From NCBI RefSeq assembly GCF_014174515.1, contig NZ_JACJUG010000007.1, forward strand, positions 62,001 to 126,000: a stretch of DNA of 64,000 nt, written 5' to 3'. The notes beneath the pieces are model-generated. The model saw only the letters and a program-made list of their open reading frames with translations, did not search any database and had not been told where the DNA came from. The stretch is from Mitsuaria sp. WAJ17. GTDB taxonomy: Bacteria; Pseudomonadota; Gammaproteobacteria; Burkholderiales; Burkholderiaceae_C. The first letter of the stretch is position 1; each line of letters starts with the position of its first letter. This document shows, one piece after another, positions 26,319-35,456 of the stretch. Made by a program: the position numbers and the translations under genes.

Positions 26319-27379
26319 ACCTGCCGCTGCTGGAACACGGCGGCCCCGACGGCGGGCCGCCCGTGCTGCATGACTTCTCCAGCAATGCCAGCCCCCTGCC
26401 CAGCCCCGAGCCCGTGCTGGCCGCCCTGCAGGCCGCCGACCGCCGCCACTATCCGGACCCGGCCTACGGACAGCTGCGCGAGCAGCTCTCGGCCCTGCTG
26501 CAGCACCCCGCTGAGCTGATCCTGCCCAGCGCCGGTGGCGCCGAGGCCATACGCCGGCTCACCCTGTGGGCCTCGCTGGAGGGCCTGCGCCATGTGTGGG
26601 TGCCGCGGCCCGGCTTTGGCGAATACGCCGCCGCCGCGCAGGCCCTGGGTCTGCGGGTCCATGTCTACGAGGGCTTCGGCCAGCTCGCCCGCGAGCTGTG
26701 TGCCCAGGAGGACGGTCTGCCGATGAAAAGCCCGGCCCTGGTCTGGGCCTGCGATCCCTTGAACCCCAACGGCAGCAGCCCCTCGGCCCCCGCCTGGCAG
26801 GGCGTGGCCGACGCCCTGGTCAACAGCGGCTCCCAACTGGCCATCGACCTGGCCTATGAGGAGCTGCGCCTGGACGGCAGCAGCCAGCTCCCGCCCGCGC
26901 TCGCCGGCCAGGCCTGGCGCCTGCGCTGCCCCAACAAGGCCCTGGGCCTCACCGGCGTTCGAGCCGGCCTGCTGCAGGCTCCACTGGACGCCGGCGAAGC
27001 CGCCGCACGCCTGCAGCAGCTGGCCCCCAGCTGGGTGCTGTCGGCCGAGGGCGTGGCCCTGCTGGACCAGGCCTGGCGCCCCGACACGCTGCTGGCGCTG
27101 AAGCAGCGGCGCGACCGCCTGCGCCCCTGGCGCCTGGCCCAGCACAGCGCCCTGCATCTGCGCGGCTGGGCGGCCCGGCCCAGTGTCTGCAATTTCGCCC
27201 TGTGGCGCCCGGGCTCGGGCACCCACATCCCCACCCTGCTGGGCGGCCTGCGCCAGCGCGGCATCAAGCTGCGCAATGCCGACTCCCTCGGCGCGCCGGG
27301 CTGGCTGCGGCTCTCGGTGCAAAGCCCGGACAGCCAGGACGTGCTGCTCCAAGCCCTGACGGACCTCGAATGCCTCTGA
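26312..27379 (+). CDS. cobD: Threonine-phosphate decarboxylase (CobD/CobC type)
   Basis: PLP enzyme of the class I/II aminotransferase fold, making aminopropanol phosphate from threonine phosphate for the CbiB step. 355 aa with FSSNASPLPSP at the N-terminus, HYPDPAYGQLREQL, DPLNPNGSSPS, and CPNKALGLTGVRAG holding the PLP lysine. The nucleotide-loop arm therefore appears complete (CobD, CbiB, CobU, CobT, CobS, CobC). It overlaps cbiB by 7 bases and cobQ by 10. Confidence 0.93.
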   Translation: MVNLPLLEHGGPDGGPPVLHDFSSNASPLPSPEPVLAALQAADRRHYPDPAYGQLREQLSALLQHPAELILPSAGGAEAIRRLTLWASLEGLRHVWVPRPGFGEYAAAAQALGLRVHVYEGFGQLARELCAQEDGLPMKSPALVWACDPLNPNGSSPSAPAWQGVADALVNSGSQLAIDLAYEELRLDGSSQLPPALAGQAWRLRCPNKALGLTGVRAGLLQAPLDAGEAAARLQQLAPSWVLSAEGVALLDQAWRPDTLLALKQRRDRLRPWRLAQHSALHLRGWAARPSVCNFALWRPGSGTHIPTLLGGLRQRGIKLRNADSLGAPGWLRLSVQSPDSQDVLLQALTDLECL

Positions 27380-28851
27380 ACGACAAGAAAGGGCGCGCAC
27401 GCGCCGTGATGGTGCTGGGCACGACCAGTGGTGCCGGCAAGAGCTTCCTGGCCACCGCCCTGTGCCGCTGGTATGCGCGCCAGGGCTTCAAGGTGGCGCC
27501 GTACAAAGCGCAGAACATGAGCAACAACGCCCGCGTGGTGCCCGGGCTGAACGGGCACATGGGCGAGATCGGCTCTGCGCAGTACTTCCAGGCCCTGGCC
27601 GCCCGCCGCCAGCCCGAAGTCCGCATGAACCCGGTGCTTCTCAAGCCCGAGGCCGACACCGCCTCACAGGTGGTTGTGCTGGGCGAGGTCGATGAGGCCC
27701 TCAGCCGCGCCCCCTGGCGCGAGCGCAGCGAGCTGCTGTGGCCACATGCCCGTGCGGCCCTGCACGAGCTGATGGACGAGAACGAGGTGGTGGTGATCGA
27801 GGGCGCGGGATCGCCGGCCGAGATCAACCTGCATGCCAGCGACTACGTCAACATGCGCACCGCCCGCGAGGTGCAGGCCGCCTGTCTGCTGGCCACCGAC
27901 ATCGACCGCGGAGGCGCTTTCGCCCATCTCTACGGCACACACCAGCTGCTGCCGCCCGAGGAGCGGGCGCTGATCCGCGGCTATGTACTGAACCGCTTTC
28001 GCGGTGACGCCCGGCTGCTCGCGCCCGGCCCCGACATGCTGCAGCAGCTGACCGGCGTGCCCACCATGGCGGTGCTGCCCATGTGGCGCCACCATGGTCT
28101 GCCGGAAGAGGACGGCGTCTTCGACGAGCAAGCCACGGGCCAGGGCCTGCGCATTGCCGTGGTGGCCTATCCGCGACTGTCCAACCTGGATGAATTCCAG
28201 CCCCTGCGGCAGGTCCCGGGCGTGCAGCTTCTCTGGGCCCGCGACGCGCGCACGCTGCAAAGCGCCGACTGGATCATCCTGCCCGGCTCCAAAGCCGTGG
28301 CGTCCGACCTCGCCTGGCTGCGCGAGCAGCGCCTGGATGCGGTCATCGCCGCCCATGCCGCCGCGGGCAAGCCGCTGATGGGCATCTGCGGCGGCCTGCA
28401 GATGCTGGGCGAGACCCTGGTGGACCCGTATGGCATCGACGGCAATGCGCCGGGCCTGGGTCTGCTGCCCCTGGTGACGCGCTTCGAGCGGGAGAAGCTG
28501 CTGAGGCCCGCGGCATTGTCCTTTGCGAGGACGATGGCGTCACCCTGGTCGGCCTTACAGGGACTTGATTTGAACGGTTATGAGATTCACCATGGCCGCA
28601 CCGTCCAGCATCCGTCGCTGGGCGCAGCAGAAGAGATCCTGCACGAGCGGGACGCAAGCGTCGTGGGTTGGCAGCAGGCGAATGTGCTGGGGCTCTATGC
28701 CCACGGCCTGTTCGAGCAGCCGGCCTTGCTGAAGGCCCTGTTCGGGGTCGACGCAGGAGGGTTGGAGCCGGTGTTCGAAGGCCTGGCGGACTATGTGGAC
28801 CGCCATTTCGCACCGGGTGCCCTGATGCAATTGCTGGAACCCTCTGCATGA
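27370..28851 (+). CDS. cobQ: Adenosylcobyric acid synthase CobQ
   Basis: Glutamine-dependent amidation of the b, d, e and g carboxylates. 493 aa: ATPase domain with LGTTSGAGKSFL, KAQNMSNNA and EGAGSPAEINL, followed by a triad glutamine amidotransferase domain with nucleophile Cys in MGICGGLQMLG and HGLF near the C-terminus. The stop overlaps the next start as ATGA. Confidence 0.97.
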   Translation: MPLNDKKGRARAVMVLGTTSGAGKSFLATALCRWYARQGFKVAPYKAQNMSNNARVVPGLNGHMGEIGSAQYFQALAARRQPEVRMNPVLLKPEADTASQVVVLGEVDEALSRAPWRERSELLWPHARAALHELMDENEVVVIEGAGSPAEINLHASDYVNMRTAREVQAACLLATDIDRGGAFAHLYGTHQLLPPEERALIRGYVLNRFRGDARLLAPGPDMLQQLTGVPTMAVLPMWRHHGLPEEDGVFDEQATGQGLRIAVVAYPRLSNLDEFQPLRQVPGVQLLWARDARTLQSADWIILPGSKAVASDLAWLREQRLDAVIAAHAAAGKPLMGICGGLQMLGETLVDPYGIDGNAPGLGLLPLVTRFEREKLLRPAALSFARTMASPWSALQGLDLNGYEIHHGRTVQHPSLGAAEEILHERDASVVGWQQANVLGLYAHGLFEQPALLKALFGVDAGGLEPVFEGLADYVDRHFAPGALMQLLEPSA

Positions 28852-29669
28852 CACTCCTCGCCCCCCTGTCCCGGTCCCGCGCCCCGTCCGTGCCCGTCTC
28901 GCCGCGGCGCATCGCCTGCCTCTCCACCGAAGCCGTGGAGGTGCTCTACCGCCTCGGCGCCCAGGACCGCGTGGTGGGCATCTCCGGCTACAGCGTGCAT
29001 CCGCCCGAGGCTCGCACCGAAAAGCCCAAGATCAGCGGCTTTTCCAGCATGAAGCTGGAACGCATCCTGGCCGTGATGCCGGACCTCGTGATCGGCTTCT
29101 CCGACCTGCAGAAACCCCTGCTGGCCGAGTGCGACGCCGCCGGCCTGCCTACCCTGTGGTTCGACCAGCGCGACATCGCCGGCATCCATGCCATGGTGCG
29201 CCGCCTGGCCGCCCTGGTCCAGAAGGAAGCGCAGGGCGAGGCGATCTGCGCCGGCCTCGTGACCCAGGAGCTGCGCCTGGCCGAGGCCGCGGCCGCACTG
29301 CCCAGGCGGCCGCGCGTCTTCTTCGAGGAGTGGGACGAGCCTCTGATCTGCGGCATCGGCTGGGTCAGCGAGATCATCCAGCTCTGCGGCGGCCATGACG
29401 TCTTCGCCGACCGGGCCCGCGCCGGCTTCGCCAAGCAGCGCATCGTCAGCCACGAAGAGGTGCTGGCACGCGAGCCGCAGCTCATCCTGGGTTCCTGGTG
29501 CGGCAAGAAATTCGTGCCTGAGAAGGTGCTGGCCCGGCCCGGCTTTGCCGCCCTGGGGGCCAACCTGACGGAGATCAAGTCCGCTGACATCCTCGCGCCC
29601 GGCCTGGCGGCCCTGGAGCGCGGTGCGCCCCAGGTCCTGGCCGCCATCCAATCCACCGTCCTGCAGTAG
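28848..29669 (+). CDS. BtuF-like cobalamin-binding protein without signal peptide
   Basis: 273 aa of the TroA/BtuF periplasmic-binding fold (RIACLSTEAVEVLYRLG, VVGISGYSVHPPEA, LERILAVMPDLVIG, EWDEPLICGIGWVSEIIQLCGG). The N-terminus (MTLLAPLSRSRAPSVPVSPRRIA) has no hydrophobic signal core, and the ATGA overlap with cobQ leaves little room for another start. It would therefore stay in the cytoplasm. It may buffer or hand over corrinoids among the late-pathway enzymes (inference), or be a binding protein exported in another way. cobT begins 5 bases downstream. Confidence 0.85.
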   Translation: MTLLAPLSRSRAPSVPVSPRRIACLSTEAVEVLYRLGAQDRVVGISGYSVHPPEARTEKPKISGFSSMKLERILAVMPDLVIGFSDLQKPLLAECDAAGLPTLWFDQRDIAGIHAMVRRLAALVQKEAQGEAICAGLVTQELRLAEAAAALPRRPRVFFEEWDEPLICGIGWVSEIIQLCGGHDVFADRARAGFAKQRIVSHEEVLAREPQLILGSWCGKKFVPEKVLARPGFAALGANLTEIKSADILAPGLAALERGAPQVLAAIQSTVLQ

Positions 29670-29674
29670 ACCCC

Positions 29675-30715
29675 ATGACCGACCTGATCCCCCACATCCC
29701 CAGCCTCCACGACGACGCCCTGGCCCAGCGCCTGCAGTCCCGCATCGACAGCAAGACCAAGCCCCTGGGCTCCCTGGGCCAGCTCGAGACGCTGATGCAG
29801 CGCCTGGGTCTCATCCTGGGCAGCGAAGCGCCCCTGCTGAAGCACCCCCAGCTGATGGTCTTCGCCGGCGACCACGGCCTGGCGGCGCGCGGTGTCTCGG
29901 CCTTCCCGCCGGACGTCACCTGGCAGATGGTGGAGAACTTCCTGGCCGGCGGGGCGGCGGTCAGCGTGCTGGCCCGCCAGCACGGCCTGGCCCTCACCGT
30001 GGTGGATGCCGGCGTGCGCCATGACTTCGCCCCGCGTCCGGGCCTGATCCAGGCCAAGGTCGCGCCCGGCACGGCCGACGCGCTGGAGCAGCCCGCCATG
30101 ACACCCGACCAGTGCGCGACCGCCCTGGGCGCCGGCCGCGAGCTGCTGGCCAAGCAGCCCGGCAACGCGCTGATCCTCGGCGAGATGGGCATTGGCAACA
30201 CCTCGGCCGCGGCCCTGCTGCTGGCCCGCCTGGCCGGCCTGCCCATCGGCGACTGCGTGGGTCGGGGGACAGGTCTTGACAACGCCCAATTGGCCCGCAA
30301 GACCGAAATCCTGGGCCAGGTACTGGCCCGCCATCCGGACGCCCGCTCGCCGCTGGAGGCGCTTCAGGCCTTCGGTGGCTTCGAAATCGCGATGATGGTC
30401 GGCGCAGTGCTGCAGGCCGCACTGGAGCGCCGCGTGATCCTGGTCGATGGTTTCATCACCAGCAGCGCCATCCTCGTGGCCACGCGCCTGCAGCCGGCGG
30501 TGCTGGAGCGTTGCGTCTTCGCGCACCGCTCCAACGAGCAGGCGCACCGCCTGATGCTGGACCAGCTGCAGGCCCAGCCCCTGCTGGACCTGGGCCTGCG
30601 CCTGGGGGAAGGCTCCGGCGCCGCCCTGGCCTGGCCGCTGCTGGAGTCGGCCTGCCGCATCCTGGCAGAAATGGCCAGCTTCGCCTCCGCCGGGGTCAGC
30701 GAACGCCAGTCCTGA
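29675..30715 (+). CDS. cobT: Nicotinate-nucleotide-dimethylbenzimidazole phosphoribosyltransferase CobT
   Basis: Activates dimethylbenzimidazole to alpha-ribazole phosphate. 346 aa with SKTKPLGSLGQLE, VFAGDHGLAARGVSAFP, GEMGIGNTSAAALL, DGFITSSAAL-like DGFITSSAIL, and the C-terminal LRLGEGSGAALA with the catalytic Glu. It uses the BluB product and supplies CobS. It is the last gene of the tight operon; a G+C-rich hairpin follows. Confidence 0.97.
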   Translation: MTDLIPHIPSLHDDALAQRLQSRIDSKTKPLGSLGQLETLMQRLGLILGSEAPLLKHPQLMVFAGDHGLAARGVSAFPPDVTWQMVENFLAGGAAVSVLARQHGLALTVVDAGVRHDFAPRPGLIQAKVAPGTADALEQPAMTPDQCATALGAGRELLAKQPGNALILGEMGIGNTSAAALLLARLAGLPIGDCVGRGTGLDNAQLARKTEILGQVLARHPDARSPLEALQAFGGFEIAMMVGAVLQAALERRVILVDGFITSSAILVATRLQPAVLERCVFAHRSNEQAHRLMLDQLQAQPLLDLGLRLGEGSGAALAWPLLESACRILAEMASFASAGVSERQS

Positions 30716-30732
30716 GGCCCGCAGGAGACAGC

Positions 30733-30766
30733 GGCTTCGGGGGGGCCGCCCCCCGCCCCCGAAGGC
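30733..30766 (+). repeat. G+C-rich hairpin after cobT
   Basis: GCTTCGGGGG...CCCCCGAAGGC with an inner GGGGGGCC/GGCC-CCCC pairing: a long, very stable stem, 18 bases after the cobT stop. There is no T run. It may mark the end of the main cob transcript or stabilise it. The rest of the 30716-30881 gap shows only a CATAAT (30843-30848) as a possible -10 for the next gene. Confidence 0.45.
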
Positions 30767-30881
30767 CGGTACAGCTGCACGACTTCTGCCACTTCCCCGC
30801 CACAGCCGCCCGCCGGGCTCGCCCCACAAGGGCAGGACTTGCCACCATAATGAGCCCAGCCTCAGCCCATGGGAGCAAGCG

Positions 30882-32432
30882 ATGTCCGACCTGGTGTTTG
30901 CCGACGAACTGCCTGAGGAAGTGACTCAGGGACGCACGAAGGCAATCGACCCCTGGGTGGTGATGATCGTCGATGACGACCCCGCCGTTCACCAAGTGAC
31001 GCAGCTGGTCATGGCGGACTTCGAGTTCGCCGGCCGGCGCCTGCAGTTCCTCGACGCCTACAGCGCCACCGAGGCGCGCGAGCTGCTGCAGACCCGCCAG
31101 GACATCGCCCTGGTGCTGCTGGATGTGGTGATGGAGTCCGAGCATGCCGGCCTGGACCTCGCCCGCTTCATCCGCGAGGAGCTGGAGAACCACCATGTGC
31201 GCATCGTGCTGCGCACCGGGCAGCCGGGGCAGGCGCCCGAAGAGCATGTCATCAAGACCTACGACATCAACGACTACAAGGAGAAGACCGAGCTCACCAA
31301 GCGCAAGCTGATCACGGTTTTCTACTCGGCGCTGCGCTCGTATCGCGACATCATGATCATCGATCAGTCGCGCCAGGCCCTGCGCCGCTCCATCGACGCC
31401 ATCACCCGCATCTACGACAGCCAGAACCTGCGCCGCTTCGCCTCGGCCGTGCTGGAGCAGGTGGCGCACCTGCTGGGCTACGAGGCCCAAGGCCTGTGCG
31501 CCAGCCGCATCTCGGCCTACGCCGCTTCGCACATCGAAGGCCGGCTCAAGGTGCTGGCGGCCACCTCGGAGTATTCCAAGCTGCTGGTCGATGAAGAAGT
31601 CGACAGCCTGCCCGACGAGGTCCGGACCTCGCTGGACAGGGCCCTGCGGGACCAGCAAAGCCATTTCGAGGACCTCCGCTTCGTCGGCTACTACCGCACC
31701 AGCAGCGGCAACGAGAGCCTCCTCTACATGGTCTTCTCCGAGCCCGTGGATGCCGAGGCGCGCGAGCTGCTGGAGATCTTCTGCGCCAACGTGGCCATCA
31801 CTTACGAGAGCCTGCTGCTGCGTGAGGAGATCGCCGACACCCAGCGCTCCACCGTCTACATCATCGGCGAGGCCGTCGAGAAGCGCTCCAAGGAGACCGG
31901 CGCCCATGTGCGCCGCGTGGGCGAGATGGCCGCGCTGCTGGCCGATCTGGTGGGCATGAAGGTGGGCGACATCGAGTTCATGCGCCAGGCCGCGCCGCTG
32001 CATGACGTCGGGAAGATCGGCATCCCCGACCGGGTGCTCAACAAGCCCGGCAAGCTGGACGCGGAAGAGTGGGAGATCATGCAGACCCATGCGCGCATCG
32101 GCTACGAGCTGCTCAGCAAATCCGACAAGCGCATCCTGCAGCTGGGCGCCATCATCGCCCACGAGCACCATGAACGCTGGGACGGCCAGGGCTATCCCCG
32201 CGGCCTGGCCGGCGAGCAGATTCACGTGGCTGGGCGCATCGTGGCCCTGGTCGATGTCTTCGATGCCCTGGTCAGCGACCGCTGTTACAAGAAGGCCTGG
32301 AGCTTCGACGAGGCCCTGGCCTATGTGAAGGCGCAGGCAGGCACGCAGTTCGATCCCTCGCTGGTGGAATTGCTGATGACCCACCTGGACGCCGTTCACG
32401 AGATCTACCACCGCCTGCCCGACCATAGCTGA
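30882..32432 (+). CDS. Response regulator with HD-GYP c-di-GMP phosphodiesterase domain
   Basis: 516 aa. An N-terminal receiver domain (VMIVDDDPAVHQV; phospho-acceptor Asp81 in VLLDVVM; Lys in DYKEKTEL) is followed by a DUF3369-type sensor region (about 170-320) and an HD-GYP domain. The HD-GYP domain has His374-Asp375 in LHDVGKIGIPD, HHERWDGQGYPRGL and VALVDVFDAL. All key residues of an active phosphodiesterase are visible. It is followed after 9 bases by a sensor kinase, its likely partner. Its place between cobT and cobS is unusual. Confidence 0.95.
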   Translation: MSDLVFADELPEEVTQGRTKAIDPWVVMIVDDDPAVHQVTQLVMADFEFAGRRLQFLDAYSATEARELLQTRQDIALVLLDVVMESEHAGLDLARFIREELENHHVRIVLRTGQPGQAPEEHVIKTYDINDYKEKTELTKRKLITVFYSALRSYRDIMIIDQSRQALRRSIDAITRIYDSQNLRRFASAVLEQVAHLLGYEAQGLCASRISAYAASHIEGRLKVLAATSEYSKLLVDEEVDSLPDEVRTSLDRALRDQQSHFEDLRFVGYYRTSSGNESLLYMVFSEPVDAEARELLEIFCANVAITYESLLLREEIADTQRSTVYIIGEAVEKRSKETGAHVRRVGEMAALLADLVGMKVGDIEFMRQAAPLHDVGKIGIPDRVLNKPGKLDAEEWEIMQTHARIGYELLSKSDKRILQLGAIIAHEHHERWDGQGYPRGLAGEQIHVAGRIVALVDVFDALVSDRCYKKAWSFDEALAYVKAQAGTQFDPSLVELLMTHLDAVHEIYHRLPDHS

Positions 32433-32441
32433 GGGGCCGCC

Positions 32442-33749
32442 ATGAGCAGCATGCCGGGGCCGAACATCGAGCAGGCACTGCGCGCGCTGAACCTGGCCAT
32501 CGGGGCGCTGCATGGCGGTGCATTCTTCGAGACCGTCAGCGGCAGCCTGGCACGGGAGCTGGCAGTCCAGGTCTGCTTCCTCGGCAAGATCGAGCATGCG
32601 CCGCAGGGCCTGCGTGCCCAGCTGCTGGCCTTCTGGCAGGATGGCCGCCAGCTGCCCCCCTTCAACTACTCCCTGCAGGGCACGCCCTGCCGCAATGTGG
32701 CCGATGGCGCCGTGTGCTACCACGCCAGCGGCGTCAAGCAGGCCTACCCCACCGACAGCCTGCTGGCCGAGATCGGCGTGCAAAGCTACCTGGGCCTGCC
32801 CCTGGTGGACGGAGAGGGCCTCGTCATCGGCCTGCTGTGCATCATGGACCGCGCACCCATTCCCTGGGAGCGCCGCCTCTTCGCGCTGGAGCTGATGCAG
32901 GCCCTGGCCGGGCGCTGCAGCGCGGAGCTGCTGAACCTGCTGGCGCGCGAGCACGAGCAGCTGCTTCTGATGACGCATGGCCAGCGCGAGCTGCGCGCCA
33001 CTGGCCGGCTGATCGAGCAGGAGCGCCTGGCGGCCCTGGGCGGCCTGGTGACCGGCATGACGCACGACATCGCCTCGCCCATCGGCGTGGCCGTCACCGC
33101 CTGCTCGGGGCTGGATGAATTCGCGCAGCGCCTGCTGCAGAGCCTGCGCGGCGGCAGGCTCACCGCAGCCGAGGCTGCCGAGTTGGCCCAGCGCATCGCC
33201 GACGCCAGCCAACTGGCCGGCGCCCATCTGCGCCGCGCCTCGGACCTGCTCTCCGGCTTCAAGACCTATGCCGCCGACCAATCCCAGCAGAAGGTCAGCG
33301 CCTTCGATCTCTGCGAGTACCTGCGCAACATCCTGCGCGTGCACGGAGCCCTGCTCAAGGGCGCCCGCGCACGCCTGGAACTGGACCTGCCCGACGCCGC
33401 GCCGGTGGTGATGTGCGGCGGCCAGCTTTCCCAGCTGCTTGCCAAGCTGCTGCGCAACAGCTGCGCCCATGCCTTCGAGGGCATCGGCGACCGCCGCATC
33501 ACGCTCAGCCTGCAGCGCGAGGACGACTGGGCCAGGCTGCACTACCGCGACAACGGCCGCGGCCTGCCCGCGCCCCTGCGCGAGCAGCTGCTGCAGGGCT
33601 GGGATGCCGTCCAGGACCAGGGCCTGGGCCTGCACCTGGTGGCCCAGCTGTGCCAGATGATGCAGGGGCGCATCCGCCTGGACCCGGACCCACGGCCGGG
33701 CACGGGCTATATCATCGAGCTCCCTCTGAACCCGCCCGAGCAGGGCTGA
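32442..33749 (+). CDS. Sensor histidine kinase with GAF domain
   Basis: 435 aa. The N-terminal half (about 15-165) resembles a GAF sensor domain. A dimerisation helix carries the phospho-acceptor His208 in MTHDIASPIG, and an HATPase domain has N-box LLRNSCAHAF, G1 YRDNGRGL and G2 DQGLGLHLV. No membrane segment is seen, so it is probably a soluble sensor. It should phosphorylate the HD-GYP regulator just upstream. The signal is unknown. Confidence 0.92.
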   Translation: MSSMPGPNIEQALRALNLAIGALHGGAFFETVSGSLARELAVQVCFLGKIEHAPQGLRAQLLAFWQDGRQLPPFNYSLQGTPCRNVADGAVCYHASGVKQAYPTDSLLAEIGVQSYLGLPLVDGEGLVIGLLCIMDRAPIPWERRLFALELMQALAGRCSAELLNLLAREHEQLLLMTHGQRELRATGRLIEQERLAALGGLVTGMTHDIASPIGVAVTACSGLDEFAQRLLQSLRGGRLTAAEAAELAQRIADASQLAGAHLRRASDLLSGFKTYAADQSQQKVSAFDLCEYLRNILRVHGALLKGARARLELDLPDAAPVVMCGGQLSQLLAKLLRNSCAHAFEGIGDRRITLSLQREDDWARLHYRDNGRGLPAPLREQLLQGWDAVQDQGLGLHLVAQLCQMMQGRIRLDPDPRPGTGYIIELPLNPPEQG

Positions 33750-33796
33750 TCGCATGGCTCGCGGCCTGCGGCCGGCATGCCCGGCCGCTTCCACGC

Positions 33797-34618
33797 ATGC
33801 GCCGCCTGCTGCACGAACTCCGCCTGTTCTTCATCGCCCTGCAGTTCTTCACCCGGCTGCCCATTCCGGCCTGGGTAGGGTTCGAGCCAGCTTGGCTGCA
33901 GCAGTGCGCGCGCTACTTCCCGGCAGTGGGCGCCCTGGTGGGCCTGTTCAGCGCGGCGGTCTTCGGCGGCGCGCTGCTGGTCTTCCCGCCGCTGATCGCC
34001 GGCCTGCTGGCCATTGCGGCCAGCGTTTGGCTCACGGGCGGCTTCCACGAGGACGGCTGGGCCGACACCTGTGACGGCCTGGGCGGCGCGGTAAGCCGCG
34101 AGAAGGCCCTGCTGATCATGAAGGACTCACGCCTGGGCAGCTACGGCGCCCTGGGCCTGGTCTTGCTGCTGGGGCTCAAGGCCGCGGCCCTGGCCGCCCT
34201 GGCCGAGCGTGCTCCGCTGCTGGCCGTGCTGCTGCTGGCCTGGGGCCACATGGCCTCTCGCTTGGCCCCGCTGCTGCTGATGCGCAGCCTGCCCTACGCG
34301 GGCGATGCCGAGCATGCCAAGGCCAAGCCCCTGGCCACGCAGATCGGCGTCGGCTCGCTGGCCGCCGCGGTGCTGATGGCGGTGGTCCTCACACTGCCGC
34401 TGCTGACCGGCCCCTGGCCGCTGGGCGAGGTCCTGCTGATGCTGGCGACGCAGGCCGGCGCGGCAGGCCTGGCCCTGGGATGGATGCACCGCTGGCTGCG
34501 CCGCCGCCTGGGCGGCTACACGGGCGACAACCTTGGCGCCAGCCAGCAGCTCAGCGAGCTGCTGCTGCTGCTCGCAGCACTGGCGATGCTGCCCCACCTG
34601 GGCCTGGGCACGACCTGA
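33797..34618 (+). CDS. cobS: Adenosylcobinamide-GDP ribazoletransferase (cobalamin synthase) CobS
   Basis: Membrane enzyme joining AdoCbi-GDP and alpha-ribazole (phosphate), the penultimate or final step of B12 synthesis. 273 aa, multi-spanning, with FFTRLPIP, YFPAVGALVG, GGFHEDGWADTCDGLGG (the metal-binding acidic motif) and the C-terminal GGYTGDNLGASQQLSE. The ATG at 33797 is 47 bases after the kinase stop; no strong RBS is seen. Confidence 0.96.
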   Translation: MRRLLHELRLFFIALQFFTRLPIPAWVGFEPAWLQQCARYFPAVGALVGLFSAAVFGGALLVFPPLIAGLLAIAASVWLTGGFHEDGWADTCDGLGGAVSREKALLIMKDSRLGSYGALGLVLLLGLKAAALAALAERAPLLAVLLLAWGHMASRLAPLLLMRSLPYAGDAEHAKAKPLATQIGVGSLAAAVLMAVVLTLPLLTGPWPLGEVLLMLATQAGAAGLALGWMHRWLRRRLGGYTGDNLGASQQLSELLLLLAALAMLPHLGLGTT

Positions 34619-34622
34619 CCCC

Positions 34623-35165
34623 ATGGCCAGTGCAAAAGGCATCGCGGTCTGGCGCCATCCACGCCCCGAGGGCGTGAGGGGGCGCTGCATCGGCGCAGGC
34701 AGCGACGTGCCTGTGCATTGGCGTCGCGCCAAGCGCCTGGCCCGTCGCATCCAGGCCCACGCGCGGCGGCAGCGCCTGGCGCATGAGATCTGGACCTCGC
34801 CCCTGGCGCGCTGCGCCGACGCCGGCCGCTGGCTGCGGCGCTGGGGCTGGACGCATCACCAGCGGGACGATTTGCGGGAGATGGACTTCGGCGCCTGGGA
34901 CGGCCGCCCCTGGTCTGACATCCCCAAGGCCGAGATCGATGCCTGGGTGGCGGACTTCCTGCATTTCACGCCGGCGGGTGGCGAGTCCCTACAGGCCCTG
35001 CTGGACCGCGTGGCCGCCTGCGCCCTGCCGCCGGACGCCCTGGTCGTCAGCCATGGCGGTTGGATGCTGGCAAGGCGATGGCTGCACGAACAGGCCGCGC
35101 TGCGGCCCACGGCGGACCGATGGCCGAGACCTCCGGGCTATGGCGAAGTCTGGAACCTGGCCTGA
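34623..35165 (+). CDS. cobC: Alpha-ribazole phosphatase, histidine phosphatase family
   Basis: 180 aa of the phosphoglycerate-mutase-like fold. The phosphohistidine motif appears as VWRHPRPEGVRGRCIG, as in other CobC phosphatases where RHG is replaced. SPLARCADAG, the acid LREMDFGAWDG, and the second His in VVSHGGW are conserved. It removes the phosphate from ribazole phosphate or B12 phosphate. It starts 4 bases after the cobS stop. Confidence 0.88.
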   Translation: MASAKGIAVWRHPRPEGVRGRCIGAGSDVPVHWRRAKRLARRIQAHARRQRLAHEIWTSPLARCADAGRWLRRWGWTHHQRDDLREMDFGAWDGRPWSDIPKAEIDAWVADFLHFTPAGGESLQALLDRVAACALPPDALVVSHGGWMLARRWLHEQAALRPTADRWPRPPGYGEVWNLA

Positions 35166-35180
35166 GTCAGGCCCCCCCGA

Positions 35181-35456
<276 letters not shown>

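Noticed and set aside
30260..30278. A possible regulatory site in cobT (GGGGACAGGTCTTG).
   Set aside because: It is one of the one-mismatch copies of the dispersed 14-base word, lies within conserved coding sequence, and has no sign of local regulation.
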